This document shows positions 1-9,640 of a stretch of DNA of 41,738 nucleotides, one piece after another. A program made the translations under genes and the position numbers. The stretch is from Gammaproteobacteria bacterium (GTDB lineage: Bacteria; Pseudomonadota; Gammaproteobacteria; Steroidobacterales; Woeseiaceae). The notes beneath the pieces are model-generated. The model ran no database searches and was not told where the DNA came from. It was given only the letters and a program-made list of their open reading frames with translations. The stretch is from NCBI GenBank assembly GCA_029865385.1, contig JAOUGX010000022.1:1-41738 (forward strand), read 5' to 3'. Positions within the stretch are counted from its first letter, which is position 1. Every line of letters begins with the position of its first letter.

Positions 1-79
1 TCCACTTCGTTCAAGTCGTGTAGATTGGTGTTGTAGTGCAGTATAACACCAACATTCCGCCTTGCAAGCTGGAAGCCGA

Positions 80-2209
80 TCAAGGTACCGGAATGATTTG
101 AGCTGTATGTTCTGGTGCCGCCTTGACTTCCCGCATCACTGCCAAGTCTGTAACGATTGCGGCTGCCTGGTCAAGATGAACATCCGGGCCATCGAGTTCT
201 TCCAAAGCCTCGACAGACTCGATTGGGTCGAGATTCAGAGCCGCTCGCCTCACATTTTCGCGTTGCAGCCGCTTTTCCATGGCTTGTTTCCGCTCGACCC
301 GCCGTGCATCAATGTTCAATGAAACGGTTTTCTGAGCACGCACTTCCTCAATGTCTCGAATTCCGTCCACCAGGTACTGAAAATCCGGATCGTCCTTGAT
401 TCTGGAATTATAGTTGGCCGTCAGCGAGGATATGGTCGTATCGAGCGGCTCTCCAGGTCGGAAATTGGTTGTGCGAATCGTATCCCAGGGGAGAGCGCTA
501 TCGCGGACACTTTCGCCAATCTGTGCGGCGTCAATGTGTGAGGGTAAGCTGATATCCGGGTCGACACCACGATGCTGTGTGCTCTCGCCGGTGACTCGAT
601 AGTACTTGCCTATTGTCAATGTCAGTTGCCCCAGGCCCTCATCTTCCGGTCGCCGCACGTACTGATCGAGTGAATACAAATTCTGCACGGTGCCTTTGCC
701 GAACGTCTGCTGGCCGATAATAACGCCCCGCGCGTAGTCCTGGATGGCGGCTGCGAAAATCTCCGACGCCGAAGCACTGTATCGATTTACGAGAACGGCC
801 AGGGGTCCGTTGTAAGCAACGCGTGCAACCGGGTCCGGATCGTCCAGCCGGCTGATTCGCCCATTGGAATTTCGAAGTTGCACAACCGGGCCGTTATCGA
901 TGAACAATCCGGACAGGGCAGTCGCTTCTGTCAGGTGGCCACCGCCATTGTCGCGCAGGTCGATAATCAGGCCGTCTATGCCTTTGTCTTCCAGCTCGCC
1001 GATCAGGCGCTTTACGTCTTTGGTAGTACTTGTGTAATCCTTGTCGCCATTGCTGAGTGCGCGATAGTCCCTGTAAAAACTCGGGACCTGAATGACGCCA
1101 ATTGACCATTCACGTCCTTCGCGCGGAATACTAATAATTTCGCTTTTGGCCGCCTGTTCTTCCAGCTTCACCTGATTTCGAGTGAGCGTCAGCACCTTCA
1201 AATCGGCACCCGGCAGCGCGCCTGCAGGCATGACCTGTAATCGCACGATCGTGTCAGCAGGTCCGCGAATGAGCTGTACGACATCGTCGAGGCGCCATCC
1301 GATGACGTCAACCAATTCACCATCGGCCCCTTGTGCGACCGCGGTTATGCGGTCCTTGGGCTGCAATTTGCCGTCGATGGCAGCCGGCCCACCAGGAATG
1401 ATATTGATGACCTGAACGTAGTCATCGTCGATCTGCAATGACGCACCGATTCCGAAATACGAAAGACTCATCTGGATCCGGTACTCTTCGGAATTTCTGG
1501 GAGACAGGTAGCTTGAGTGCGGGTCCAGCGTATGTGCAAAAGCATTCATGAACGTTTCGAAAACGTCGTCACTGTTTAGCTGATCCATTCGCTTGAGGAA
1601 CCGCTGATAGCGCTTTCTGAGAACCTCTTGGGACTCTTCCCAGTTCTTTTCGGCGAGAGCCAGGCTCAAGGCATCGTTTTTTACTCGCAGGCGCCAGATT
1701 TCGTCCAGTTCTGCGCTGCTTTTCGCCCAGGGAAGTTTTTCGCGGTCGAACTCGTATAATTCATCCAGCGTGAAATCCGGTTCGTTCTCGATTTGAGTCA
1801 GCGCGAAGCTGAGGCGTTCCCGAACGCGAGTCCGGTACACTTCGAACATCTGGAAAACCGGATCGAGGGGTTCGGACCGCACCATTTCGTCGAGTTCGAA
1901 GCGAAACTGCTCGAAGGCTTCGATATCGCTGGCCAGGAAATACATTCGATTGTTGTCGAGAGCTTCGATATAGCGGTCCAGTACCTTGGACGACAGGTCA
2001 TCGTCGACAGCGGCGTGCTGGTAGTGAGATTTCTGGATGAACTCGGTGACCAGCTGGCCGATCTTTTCGTGGCGGGCCTCTGGCCGCAGCTCCGCGTCTG
2101 CAAGCAGTGATGGATTGGCGCCCAGCGCCGACAGGGATAATACGAGCAACAGCCCGGTCATAGTCCGGATCTCGCGTGGGGCCAAAAGTAGTTTCAACGT
2201 AATCTCCAT
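80..2209 (-). CDS. prc: Tail-specific (C-terminal processing) periplasmic protease Prc
   Basis: A 709-residue serine peptidase of family S41, close in length to E. coli Prc (682). It is expected to degrade or trim periplasmic proteins from their C-termini, including cell-wall hydrolases. An N-terminal signal segment (about residues 17-38) precedes a helical region, a PDZ domain (about 250-340, with the motif YFGIGASL), and the S41 core. The catalytic pair is visible: SASASE at 478-483 (Ser480) and GKGTVQNL with Lys505, 25 residues apart as in E. coli Prc. A basic C-terminal extension follows. The start at 2209 has AGGA just upstream; an internal Met at 2161 would give a tighter signal peptide. 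It seems to be transcribed alone. Family assignment is secure; substrates are unknown. Confidence 0.95.
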   Translation of the reverse strand: MEITLKLLLAPREIRTMTGLLLVLSLSALGANPSLLADAELRPEARHEKIGQLVTEFIQKSHYQHAAVDDDLSSKVLDRYIEALDNNRMYFLASDIEAFEQFRFELDEMVRSEPLDPVFQMFEVYRTRVRERLSFALTQIENEPDFTLDELYEFDREKLPWAKSSAELDEIWRLRVKNDALSLALAEKNWEESQEVLRKRYQRFLKRMDQLNSDDVFETFMNAFAHTLDPHSSYLSPRNSEEYRIQMSLSYFGIGASLQIDDDYVQVINIIPGGPAAIDGKLQPKDRITAVAQGADGELVDVIGWRLDDVVQLIRGPADTIVRLQVMPAGALPGADLKVLTLTRNQVKLEEQAAKSEIISIPREGREWSIGVIQVPSFYRDYRALSNGDKDYTSTTKDVKRLIGELEDKGIDGLIIDLRDNGGGHLTEATALSGLFIDNGPVVQLRNSNGRISRLDDPDPVARVAYNGPLAVLVNRYSASASEIFAAAIQDYARGVIIGQQTFGKGTVQNLYSLDQYVRRPEDEGLGQLTLTIGKYYRVTGESTQHRGVDPDISLPSHIDAAQIGESVRDSALPWDTIRTTNFRPGEPLDTTISSLTANYNSRIKDDPDFQYLVDGIRDIEEVRAQKTVSLNIDARRVERKQAMEKRLQRENVRRAALNLDPIESVEALEELDGPDVHLDQAAAIVTDLAVMREVKAAPEHTAQIIPVP

Positions 2210-2338
2210 ATATCCTAAGGCTTTAGGGAAGTTCCCCGTTCGGCTAGGCTAGATGCCAAGCGCCCGCCGATCAAGGGTGCATTTGGCAAATTTCTTGGCT
2301 TACTGGCGATCCGTCGCCCCCGGCATGGCAACTTACTT

Positions 2339-2623
2339 ATGGGACCATTGACCGTCATCACCGGGATTCTGCTCGGATCCTGTCTTTCGATTTCATTCAG
2401 TCTGGCTGCCGTCCTGCTCATGGTATTGGTAGTTGGTACCGATGATCCCAGGCTGGGCCACGAATTGCCGGGCTTGCTCAGCAGCCTGCTGGTCTTCTTG
2501 GGTATGACCGTTATGTCGGCCCTGAGTTTCTATCTGCTGATCAAAGGGCATCCGGCTCGCTGGCTTGCCCAGGCGATCATGTGGGCAGGTTTCGCGGTCA
2601 CGGGACTGTACTTCTGGCCCTGA
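2339..2623 (+). CDS. Small hypothetical membrane protein (94 aa)
   Basis: I do not recognise a family. The 94 residues are mostly hydrophobic, with three likely transmembrane helices at about 4-34, 43-66 and 72-92, and short polar loops (GTDDPRLGHE and KGHPARW). It is divergent from prc, with a 129-bp spacer, and converges on the DUF1232 gene. No clear ribosome binding site precedes the ATG, so the start is uncertain. Reading-frame length and hydrophobic pattern support a real gene, but function cannot be inferred. Confidence 0.55.
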   Translation: MGPLTVITGILLGSCLSISFSLAAVLLMVLVVGTDDPRLGHELPGLLSSLLVFLGMTVMSALSFYLLIKGHPARWLAQAIMWAGFAVTGLYFWP

Positions 2624-2689
2624 ACAGGGGCAGGCCTGACAGCGGGTCGGGCTTATGTCAACCAGGTGGCGGTCCTCCGGGTGGCCGGA

Positions 2690-3253
2690 TCAAAGCAGTC
2701 GGAAGGGCGAATCCGGGCCGCCGCTGCCGCGCTTGCGGCGACGACGCATTCTGGACTGCAAGGCCTGACGCCGGCTTTCCAGCCAATTGTCGCGTGTCAA
2801 ATCGCTGGTCTTGCTTTTTACGCCACGGTTCGGTTTGTTGGCGGCCCGGAACTCGCGGAAATCCTTGTAAGCGTCAATCTCGTGCTGCAGTTCGCGAACG
2901 ACCAGCTCGATCATGATCGCGTCATCCAGAAAGCCGAGTCCGGGGATATGGTCGGGAATCAAGTCTTCCGGCTCGCAAAAGTAGGCAAGCGCATTCATTA
3001 CGCGACTGGCGTCTTTATCGGGGAGGCGCCATTCATGGTCGACGAGCATTTCGATCATCAATTCGAGGGATTCAAAGCGCTCCTGGATAAAATGCGGAAC
3101 CTTGTTTTTGCCCGATGCGGCCTGGGCAAGCAAGTCACGGGCGCCGCCGACTATATCTTCGGGAGATAATCTCGCAGCAGACTTGCGAGCTTCTTGCATG
3201 ATCAGCCGAAAATGCCTCAGATCATCTTCATGGAGTTCGAACGAAACGCGCAT
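2690..3253 (-). CDS. DUF1232 (YkvA-like) domain protein
   Basis: A 187-residue soluble protein. The central segment (about 85-125) contains YFCEPEDLIPDHIPGLGFLD, which matches the conserved core of DUF1232/YkvA proteins (xxPxDLIPDxIPxxGxxDD). This family has no established biochemical role. The N-terminal half is helical and charged; the C-terminus is very basic (RMRRRRKRG), possibly a nucleic-acid or membrane contact (inference). The ATG at 3253 was chosen because the frame opens there; no strong ribosome binding site is seen. It is not evidently in an operon with the next gene, 106 bp upstream. Confidence 0.75.
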   Translation of the reverse strand: MRVSFELHEDDLRHFRLIMQEARKSAARLSPEDIVGGARDLLAQAASGKNKVPHFIQERFESLELMIEMLVDHEWRLPDKDASRVMNALAYFCEPEDLIPDHIPGLGFLDDAIMIELVVRELQHEIDAYKDFREFRAANKPNRGVKSKTSDLTRDNWLESRRQALQSRMRRRRKRGSGGPDSPFRLL

Positions 3254-3359
3254 TTTGCAGTTGTAGCCTGGAATGGCAAAAAAGGCAGACTAAAGCGGGC
3301 CGCAGCGAAGTTCAATGCAGATGGGGGCATGGCATTATTGCGGTGGCGATGCCGGGATC

Positions 3360-3719
3360 CTACTTGCGCGTTCTGGAACTCCAGGATTGCGATCGGTCAA
3401 AACGACCGGTGTTGTACGGATCAATTCCGAACTCCTCTTCGGATTCCAGCAACGAATCGTCAAGGATCTTCAAGGTATCGTGAGTGCCAGTATCCTCTCG
3501 GACCATACGGTTGCGAATCAGAACGTTCTTGCCAGGACCACCGTCCTCGATCTCGCCCGTAACAGCTGCATCGAACTGCACCGGCGCCGGCGCCGGGGGA
3601 GGAGGTCGCGATGGAGCCCTGGACGGCATGACCCGCCGGCCGGTCTGATGCAGCGACTTGTCGGCGGCCGGTTTTCTGCCAAACAGCTTGTAGCCGAGCC
3701 ATTGCAGAAAGCGGTTCAT
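3360..3719 (-). CDS. Hypothetical proline-rich protein (119 aa)
   Basis: No family recognised. The start at 3719 (MNRFLQWLGYKLFGR) is preferred over an upstream ATG at 3791 because AGGAA lies 7 bases before it. The N-terminus is short, amphipathic and basic, followed by a low-complexity Pro/Ala-rich stretch (about 35-48) and an acidic C-terminal half (KILDDSLLESEEEFGIDPYN). It may be membrane-associated through its first 15 residues (inference). No catalytic motif is visible. Confidence 0.55.
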   Translation of the reverse strand: MNRFLQWLGYKLFGRKPAADKSLHQTGRRVMPSRAPSRPPPPAPAPVQFDAAVTGEIEDGGPGKNVLIRNRMVREDTGTHDTLKILDDSLLESEEEFGIDPYNTGRFDRSQSWSSRTRK

Positions 3720-3874
3720 CGTATATTCCTGTCTGTCATTGTTGCTGCTATCAACGGTTGGCCCACTATAGTCCGGTTTGCACGGGAGCATGCATCACCC
3801 TTAACATAATTTCTACAGTTTAGCCCTTAAGGCACTGTTGAATATAGTATTTCTGTGAACCAAGTCACATATTC

Positions 3875-3902
3875 GCTAGCCGGGACAGCAGGCCCGGCTA
3901 GC
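3875..3902 (-). terminator. Perfect hairpin overlapping the stop codon of the next gene
   Basis: Positions 3875-3884 (GCTAGCCGGG) and 3893-3902 (CCCGGCTAGC) form a perfect 10-bp inverted repeat with an 8-base loop. The right arm includes the stop codon (3898-3900) of the minus-strand gene that ends here. No T-run follows on the minus strand, so an intrinsic terminator is only one option; an mRNA 3'-end stabiliser is another. Confidence 0.45.
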
Positions 3903-4200
3903 GGTGCTCGGAGCTGCGGCGGCGCATATTCAGAAAAGCCCAGACGGTCAAGCGCAGTAGTTGCCAGCACAGGTACGGGGATAGAACGAGGTACCAGGCA
4001 ACCGGTTGCCACGATCTAAGCTCATAGTGGAGCCGCGAATAGAAATCAGCGAAACCGTTGCCGCCATACGCGCCGAAAAACCCCTGTCCGACGAGGTAAA
4101 TCATGACAGGCAATATCACGATCCCTGTCAGGAACAGCCCGAGGAATAAGGCAAACTCGTTTCGTAACGCAATTCGGGCGGGGCTCGGGGAGTCAGACAT
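3898..4200 (-). CDS. Small hypothetical inner-membrane protein (100 aa)
   Basis: No family recognised. The frame opens at 4263, but MSDSPSPARIALRNE at 4200 is the more natural start: a short polar N-terminus then a helix. Two membrane helices are likely, at about 15-38 (FALFLGLFLTGIVILPVMIY) and 66-88, with a basic C-terminal tail (NMRRRSSEHR) predicted to be cytoplasmic. It lies 92 bp downstream of another small two-helix protein on the same strand; the two may be co-transcribed. Its 3' end overlaps a perfect hairpin. Confidence 0.55.
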   Translation of the reverse strand: MSDSPSPARIALRNEFALFLGLFLTGIVILPVMIYLVGQGFFGAYGGNGFADFYSRLHYELRSWQPVAWYLVLSPYLCWQLLRLTVWAFLNMRRRSSEHR

Positions 4201-4292
4201 GGGCGATCGATTCGTGGCAAACGGCACGCAATCGTTGTCTATGGCGCCTGCGAGGTCAAGCAATGCCGATCGCGGCCAAGGTCAAATTGGAG

Positions 4293-4607
4293 TCAGGTGG
4301 ACTCCTGGCCTACGTCTGTCAATGACGATTGATTGCCCCTGCTTTTCCGCCTGCGGCGGTAGACGAAAAACGCGAGGTGCAGGCACGCTGCGGAGAACAG
4401 CAGATAATGCGGCAGTATCCACAGCCAGTGACTGATATAGAGGGTAGCCAGTAATGCCCCGATGCCGGATATCAGGTAAAAAAGCGGGAGGCAATCGTAA
4501 AGCAGTTTTGGAAGCCAGATTTTGCGGGAGGCCAGTTTTCCCGCATTTTGCGACTTCTTCTCAGTCGCGCTCAATTCCATTTGTTCGGGGCTCGATCTGG
4601 AAAGCAT
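4293..4607 (-). CDS. Small hypothetical membrane protein (104 aa)
   Basis: No family recognised. A charged N-terminus (about 1-33) precedes two predicted membrane helices at about 35-57 and 60-83, then a very basic stop-transfer stretch (YRRRRKSRG) and a short polar tail. It resembles the next gene downstream only in general layout. The start at 4607 has a weak GGA upstream; Met10 (4580) is an alternative. It is 120 bp downstream of the FHA gene on the same strand. Confidence 0.5.
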   Translation of the reverse strand: MLSRSSPEQMELSATEKKSQNAGKLASRKIWLPKLLYDCLPLFYLISGIGALLATLYISHWLWILPHYLLFSAACLHLAFFVYRRRRKSRGNQSSLTDVGQEST

Positions 4608-4727
4608 TGTGGATTTCCGTTCCGCTAGGCTGCTTAACGAAACGTAAGATAATGGAATGCGATTCCGAAGTCCGTGATCCCACTCACATATCGGCTGCAG
4701 CGGAGCCGGGCCTGTGGTCGCCCGGTA

Positions 4728-6608
4728 CTATCGTTTGGCGCGTTCCTCGTATCGGAATTCCGCCGTGCCGATAGTCACAATGTCACCGTTTTCCAGCGTA
4801 TGTTCAGTGACTTTCTTCTTGTTGACGGCTATGCCGTTCTTACTGCCCCAGTCGACTATTCGAGTGTGTTCGTTCTCGGTGACAATCAGTGCGTGACGCC
4901 GACTGATGTATTGCGCCTTCAATTGAATGTCATTGTGTGTTGTCCGACCGATGGTGAGTCGGTCCTTGAACAGTGGAAAGCGCAATTCCTGACCGTCGAT
5001 ATCGCCGATCAACAGGCGCGTAATCCGGTCTGATGTTGATTTTTCGTCTGGTCGATCATCGACTCGTCCGGTCGCATCCGGGATGTTTCGAACTTCGATA
5101 TTACCCATACCATCTTGCTGCGTGTTTCGGCTGGTCAACTCGCTCAGGAGTGCGGCAATTGCGTTGTCCTTATTGGATATCTTGTGTTGATCTTCCGCCC
5201 GCAGGTGCTCGAGTCGTCTGACCTTCTGCCGAAGTTCGCGGATGGTCTTCGAGTACGATTCCTCGCTTCGTTCCAGTTGAGATTCCAGCGCCTGACGGAA
5301 ACTCTGATTGTCGATGAGATCCGAAGTCAGCTGCTCGTTAATCGATTCGCTCTCTGCGATGGTTTGTTGCGCCGCGCCAAGCTCAAAACGAATGTTTAAT
5401 ACTTCCTGATCGAATTCTTTTTTCAGGTTGTCGACATCGTTGCGCAAGTTCGCAGATTGCAATTTCTCGATTTCCAGCATTCCGGCTAAATCGTCGACCT
5501 TCTGCATTGCGTCGGCTAATGCGGTTTCAGTCTGTTCGAGGTTCCGGTCTGAATCTTCCCTGGCTTTGACCTGATCCTGAAGTTTGATTCGCAATGAGTC
5601 AGCATAGGCCTCTGTACGCGTGACCTGGGACTGCAGTTCACGAATTTGCTGCCGGTTATCAACCAGGATTCCCGTTTGCTCGGCCGAGAGCTCCGTATCG
5701 TCGCTTCCCAGATCGTGAGAGCCATCATTTGCACCGACTGGAGCGGTCGTTTCCCGGCGCATCTGTATCAGCGTGCTTTGCGTCTGGTCGAGCTGTTGTT
5801 GCGTGTTTTCCAACTCTGCAGATTTCTTTGAGATCAGTTCGTCCCTGTCCGCCAGCTCTACTGCCAGCTCGTCGAACCGGCGTTTCGATTCTTGCAACGC
5901 GGCATCAGTCTCCACTAACTGCTTGTCTTTGGACGCAAGTAAATCACCTGAAGCGTCGACGCGTCGGCGCAATGCCTCGATTTCTTCGGTGAGTTGAATT
6001 TGCTCATGCTGTAGATTCGAATGCTCAATTGCGGGAACCGTATCGGCCAGCTTTGACGACAGTGCGGCTATTTCCTTCAACGATTCGACTAAGCTTTCTT
6101 CAAGCTCGCTTATGCGTCGTTCGCGATCCGCTACTGAATCGCGAAGCGTCTCGGACAGTTTTTCGAACTCCGCGGCGGATTTCTCGTGCTGAGATACTTT
6201 GGCGAAGAGCGCGTCTACTTCGCTTTCGCGCGCAGCCAGCCCGCGTTTTGTTGCGGCGAGTTCATTGCGGGCTTGTCGCAGCTCTGAGTTGACATTGTCG
6301 GTAAGCTTTTCGCGAACCTTGATTTCTTTGTCGAGCCCATTCCACCGCGCCCGAAGTTGTTCAATGTCAAACTGCAACCGGTCGATGCTTTCGTCGCGAA
6401 GTCGAATCTGACGCCGAAGAAACGCAACGTCACCCGACGGCTCATCGGCTCTAATTTCATCGTAGTCACAGTCAAACGTCTTGGCGTCTGCTTCGAGTTC
6501 CTGATCCGGAAAATGTTCGCCACTGACGCGATCAAGCACTTCCAGTTCAGCTGTCGGATCGTCGTCGCTGGAGACTAAAGTCATGTTCTTTTTGTTCTTA
6601 TTAGTCAT
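4728..6608 (-). CDS. Long coiled-coil protein with C-terminal FHA domain
   Basis: A 626-residue soluble protein. Residues from about 60 to 500 are almost continuous heptad-rich coiled coil, rich in Glu, Gln, Arg and Leu. The last about 98 residues form a forkhead-associated (FHA) phosphothreonine-binding domain: GR at 554-555, SRRH at 569-572 and GSKNG at 588-592 are the conserved phosphopeptide-contact residues. It should therefore bind a phosphorylated partner and hold it on a long rod; the partner is unknown, and no Ser/Thr protein kinase of the Hanks type is seen nearby. The next gene upstream on the same strand, 92 bp away, is an AAA ATPase, so they may form an operon. The start is uncertain between 6608 and Met9 (6584). 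Confidence 0.85.
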   Translation of the reverse strand: MTNKNKKNMTLVSSDDDPTAELEVLDRVSGEHFPDQELEADAKTFDCDYDEIRADEPSGDVAFLRRQIRLRDESIDRLQFDIEQLRARWNGLDKEIKVREKLTDNVNSELRQARNELAATKRGLAARESEVDALFAKVSQHEKSAAEFEKLSETLRDSVADRERRISELEESLVESLKEIAALSSKLADTVPAIEHSNLQHEQIQLTEEIEALRRRVDASGDLLASKDKQLVETDAALQESKRRFDELAVELADRDELISKKSAELENTQQQLDQTQSTLIQMRRETTAPVGANDGSHDLGSDDTELSAEQTGILVDNRQQIRELQSQVTRTEAYADSLRIKLQDQVKAREDSDRNLEQTETALADAMQKVDDLAGMLEIEKLQSANLRNDVDNLKKEFDQEVLNIRFELGAAQQTIAESESINEQLTSDLIDNQSFRQALESQLERSEESYSKTIRELRQKVRRLEHLRAEDQHKISNKDNAIAALLSELTSRNTQQDGMGNIEVRNIPDATGRVDDRPDEKSTSDRITRLLIGDIDGQELRFPLFKDRLTIGRTTHNDIQLKAQYISRRHALIVTENEHTRIVDWGSKNGIAVNKKKVTEHTLENGDIVTIGTAEFRYEERAKR

Positions 6609-6700
6609 CCGCGGATTCTAGCATGCCCCTCGCAGAGACCACACGATACCGTATGTTCATCGGCCAGTACCCGAATTAAGTCAAATACTTGGGTCGGTTC

Positions 6701-8191
6701 TCAGTCGCACGCCACGGTGCGTCCTACTGCCCAACGGCGAATCGCATCGATTCGTTCGGCCATTACGACCGACAGTGGTTTCGTGCGCTTCAATTCTTCC
6801 AGCAAGTGATGTGTCTCCAGGTTGGACTGCTGAGCGTGGGCAGAGTACAAAGCCGACACGACGGCCTGCTCGATTTCGGCACCGGAAAAGCCGCGGGACG
6901 CGCGCACCAGTTGATCGCTTTCGAACCGACTTGGATCCTGACCCCGCAACTCCAGATGTATGTCGAAAATATCCTTGCGTATGGCGCTTCGCGGCAGGTC
7001 GACAAAAAAGATCTCATCGAATCGTCCTTTTCTGACCAGTTCCGGTGGTAACGACGCAATGTCGTTTGCCGTCGCTACCGTGAATACCGGGCTCTTCTTT
7101 TCCGCAAGCCAGGTGAGGAAAGTGCCGAGAACACGCTGTGAGGTGCCTGTTTCGCTGTCCTTGCCGGCAATACCTTTTTCGATTTCGTCGATCCAGAGCA
7201 CGCACGGTGCCATAACGTCGGCCGTCTTGAGCGATTCGCGAAGCTTACGTTCCGTTTCGCCATGGTACTTGTCGTACAAGCTGCCAAAGTCGAGGCGCAA
7301 GAGGGGCACGCCGAATATTCCGGCCGTTGCTTTTGCCGCGAGACTCTTGCCACAACCTTGTACGCCGATCAACAAAATCCCTTTCGGGCTATCGAGAATC
7401 GAGGATGCACTCCTGTCGAGGAACGCCGGCTTGCGCTGTGAAATCCAGGTCTTGAGTTTGTCAAGTCCGCCTACGTCGCTGAACTTCTTGGTGTCGTATT
7501 CGTACCGCAGAATTCCGCCTCGATTGAGCAACTCGTACTTAGCCTGCATTACCTGCGGAAGGTCGCTCTTCGAAATCGCCCCGTCTTCATAGATTGCGTT
7601 TCGCGCAAGCTGCGCGGTGTCCCTATCCGTCAGCCCTGCCAGATTCTGAATCAGCATGCGATGCGCCTTCGGGTCGAACTTGACCCTGGATCCGGCATTT
7701 TCGACGCTCCATTCGATAGCTACTCGCTTAACGATTTCTTCTCTTTCCTGCTCTGATGGGAGAGCCATGTCAAATCGCGCGCTGAAACTTTCCAATTCCT
7801 TGGGCAACGCGACCGAGTGGCTGATCAGAATGAGGTGCCGGGAAACAGAATCAAATTGTATGCAGATATCTTTCAGCAACCTGACGTTAACGGGATCCTC
7901 GAGGTAAGGATGAAAATCGAGCAACACGTACATGCCTGGTTTTGCGACGGCACGGATATGTCGCAATACTTCAGTCGGTTGCGCATTATGCATCTGGGGT
8001 TCAAGCGAGATGTCCAATCGTTGCAACCCGTCAGTGACTGTCCAGCGGAACAGCGGCACATAGCTGTCCGAGGCGCGCGAAATCGTAATGGACTTCAGGA
8101 GGTCGAGCATCCTCGATTCATCCCGGGTCTCAATCACTACGATGGGCATGCGTGATCGCAGGATCAGCTCAAGATCGCGTTGTCTGTCCAT
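6701..8191 (-). CDS. Ycf46-like AAA+ ATPase
   Basis: A 496-residue protein. The N-terminal part (about 1-150) looks like the degenerate P-loop-like domain of Ycf46-type AAA proteins, opening with a VIETRDESR segment and containing VLLDFHPYL. The AAA+ module spans about 235-490: Walker A GVQGCGKS (276-283), Walker B VLWIDEIE (331-338), sensor-1 TVATAND, and an arginine-finger region [10 protein letters not shown] (385-393). Ycf46 proteins are widespread in cyanobacteria and proteobacteria, but their substrate is not established. It lies just upstream of the FHA coiled-coil gene on the same strand, which suggests a functional pair (inference). The start at 8191 gives the expected N-terminus. 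Confidence 0.85.
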   Translation of the reverse strand: MDRQRDLELILRSRMPIVVIETRDESRMLDLLKSITISRASDSYVPLFRWTVTDGLQRLDISLEPQMHNAQPTEVLRHIRAVAKPGMYVLLDFHPYLEDPVNVRLLKDICIQFDSVSRHLILISHSVALPKELESFSARFDMALPSEQEREEIVKRVAIEWSVENAGSRVKFDPKAHRMLIQNLAGLTDRDTAQLARNAIYEDGAISKSDLPQVMQAKYELLNRGGILRYEYDTKKFSDVGGLDKLKTWISQRKPAFLDRSASSILDSPKGILLIGVQGCGKSLAAKATAGIFGVPLLRLDFGSLYDKYHGETERKLRESLKTADVMAPCVLWIDEIEKGIAGKDSETGTSQRVLGTFLTWLAEKKSPVFTVATANDIASLPPELVRKGRFDEIFFVDLPRSAIRKDIFDIHLELRGQDPSRFESDQLVRASRGFSGAEIEQAVVSALYSAHAQQSNLETHHLLEELKRTKPLSVVMAERIDAIRRWAVGRTVACD

Positions 8192-8249
8192 GGTTTTATT
8201 GGCTTCGAGTGACGGTCAGCTCAGTACGCATAATGTGACCGCTGGTCCG

Positions 8250-9581
8250 TCATTCCGGGCAACCCGGAAGATTCTTGGCGGCCAGCGCATCCGGCCGTCT
8301 CCCGATAAGTCTGGTGGCGATGTCACGCAATGAACCCAAACTGACTTTCTCGTCGCTGCTTGCCAGTGCGCGAGTGACGTCGTCAAGTGAGCTACCGTTT
8401 TTGGAGTGCTTACGTAGTTCGTTGTCCAGTGCTGCAAGTATCGATACAGACCTGGCGGTCCTTGCGCCGGATGAACGTGCCGCGCAGATCTTGCTGACAC
8501 TTTCGCCCCATTCGGCTTGCATGGCCAAAGCTCGCGTGTAGCGTGTTGCGCTGATCGTTCCGCTACGGGCGAGAAACTGAATGCTGTAATACTCCGCCAG
8601 GCCTTCAATGATCCAGTCGGCGTTTTGTGCCGCGCCTGGCCCGAATCCGACGTGAAAAACTTCGTGAAGCAAAGTGCTGGTGCCATTCTCACTTATCAAT
8701 GGTCTGTCGGAGTGAATATACAGTGATTTCGGCCCGGAAAGGCCGCCGCGCCACATGGGATCACCGGCACTCAGGACGGTCAGTCGTTGCGGAAATTCGG
8801 GCAGGATCACGAGCATTTCCGGCATTGTCCAATGCAAAAGTGCGAGTGTGTCCATGCGCCTGACGGACTGACCTTCCGGCCCTGCCACTTTCACACGAAC
8901 GCCCGAAATGGTGTCATTTCTGACGCCAATTTTTCCGAGCGCGATCCAGCCGCCGGGAAGATCAAATCGCCGCGCAGGATTATCGACTCGGTATTTGTGA
9001 TCCTGGCCGAAATAGGGCGTGACCGACGTCCAGCCCGTCGGAAGCTCGAAGCGTAACCACGTGTCGCTGCTTGTACCTTTTAAGGATCTTGACGTCGCCC
9101 GCGGAATAATGTCCTCCGCGCGAAAAAGAGCCCACTCTGAGTCGATATACGCATCGTAGCTGTCGTCGTCTCTGAGATGCCGGAGTGACGCAAACCAACG
9201 CAAGGAGCCGCCGGATCGCGCTGGCGACCATGTGACTGTTTCGCCTTCGATCTGCAACTGGCCGTCTCCGTGCACACTTCCGATTCGCTGCGGATCGATT
9301 TGCATTCTGATTTGTCGCAGCTGCCCACGCGATTGAGCCAGATTCATACTCACATGCGCCCCGGCGGCGGATCGGTCCGGGGTCACGACGAATTCGATCC
9401 GATACAGATTCCGGTTATCCGGGGACTCCGCACTTTCCGAACTGGAAACCCCGCAGCCTTGCAGGCCGCCGAAGGCAATTGCCGCAATTACGACGCCGGG
9501 GAACCAGCCGCCAAAAAACCGGTGCGAACGCAGTTTCGAGCTATCAAAACCGGGAAATTCCGTTTCCGGGATACAGTTCAT
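8250..9581 (-). CDS. Lipoprotein gluzincin metallopeptidase (M1/M61-like)
   Basis: The frame is open from 10091, but that part overlaps the NlpC/P60 gene; the start at 9581 gives a 443-residue protein with a clear lipoprotein signal ending GGLQGC. A GGAG lies 12 bases upstream. The N-terminal two thirds look like beta-rich domains as in M1/M61 peptidases. Residues 306-310 are HEVFH, the zinc-binding HEXXH, and EGLAEYYS (Glu326) supplies the third ligand, 15 residues after the second His. It is therefore likely an active zinc aminopeptidase or endopeptidase anchored in the envelope. It ends 58 bp upstream of the AAA gene on the same strand. Exact subfamily and substrate are unknown. Confidence 0.75.
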   Translation of the reverse strand: MNCIPETEFPGFDSSKLRSHRFFGGWFPGVVIAAIAFGGLQGCGVSSSESAESPDNRNLYRIEFVVTPDRSAAGAHVSMNLAQSRGQLRQIRMQIDPQRIGSVHGDGQLQIEGETVTWSPARSGGSLRWFASLRHLRDDDSYDAYIDSEWALFRAEDIIPRATSRSLKGTSSDTWLRFELPTGWTSVTPYFGQDHKYRVDNPARRFDLPGGWIALGKIGVRNDTISGVRVKVAGPEGQSVRRMDTLALLHWTMPEMLVILPEFPQRLTVLSAGDPMWRGGLSGPKSLYIHSDRPLISENGTSTLLHEVFHVGFGPGAAQNADWIIEGLAEYYSIQFLARSGTISATRYTRALAMQAEWGESVSKICAARSSGARTARSVSILAALDNELRKHSKNGSSLDDVTRALASSDEKVSLGSLRDIATRLIGRRPDALAAKNLPGCPE

Positions 9582-9640
9582 GTCGAATTCAGGCTCCAGA
9601 GCGTATGGTACTGATTGTTCCGCGTTGCAAAGTGTTCCAT

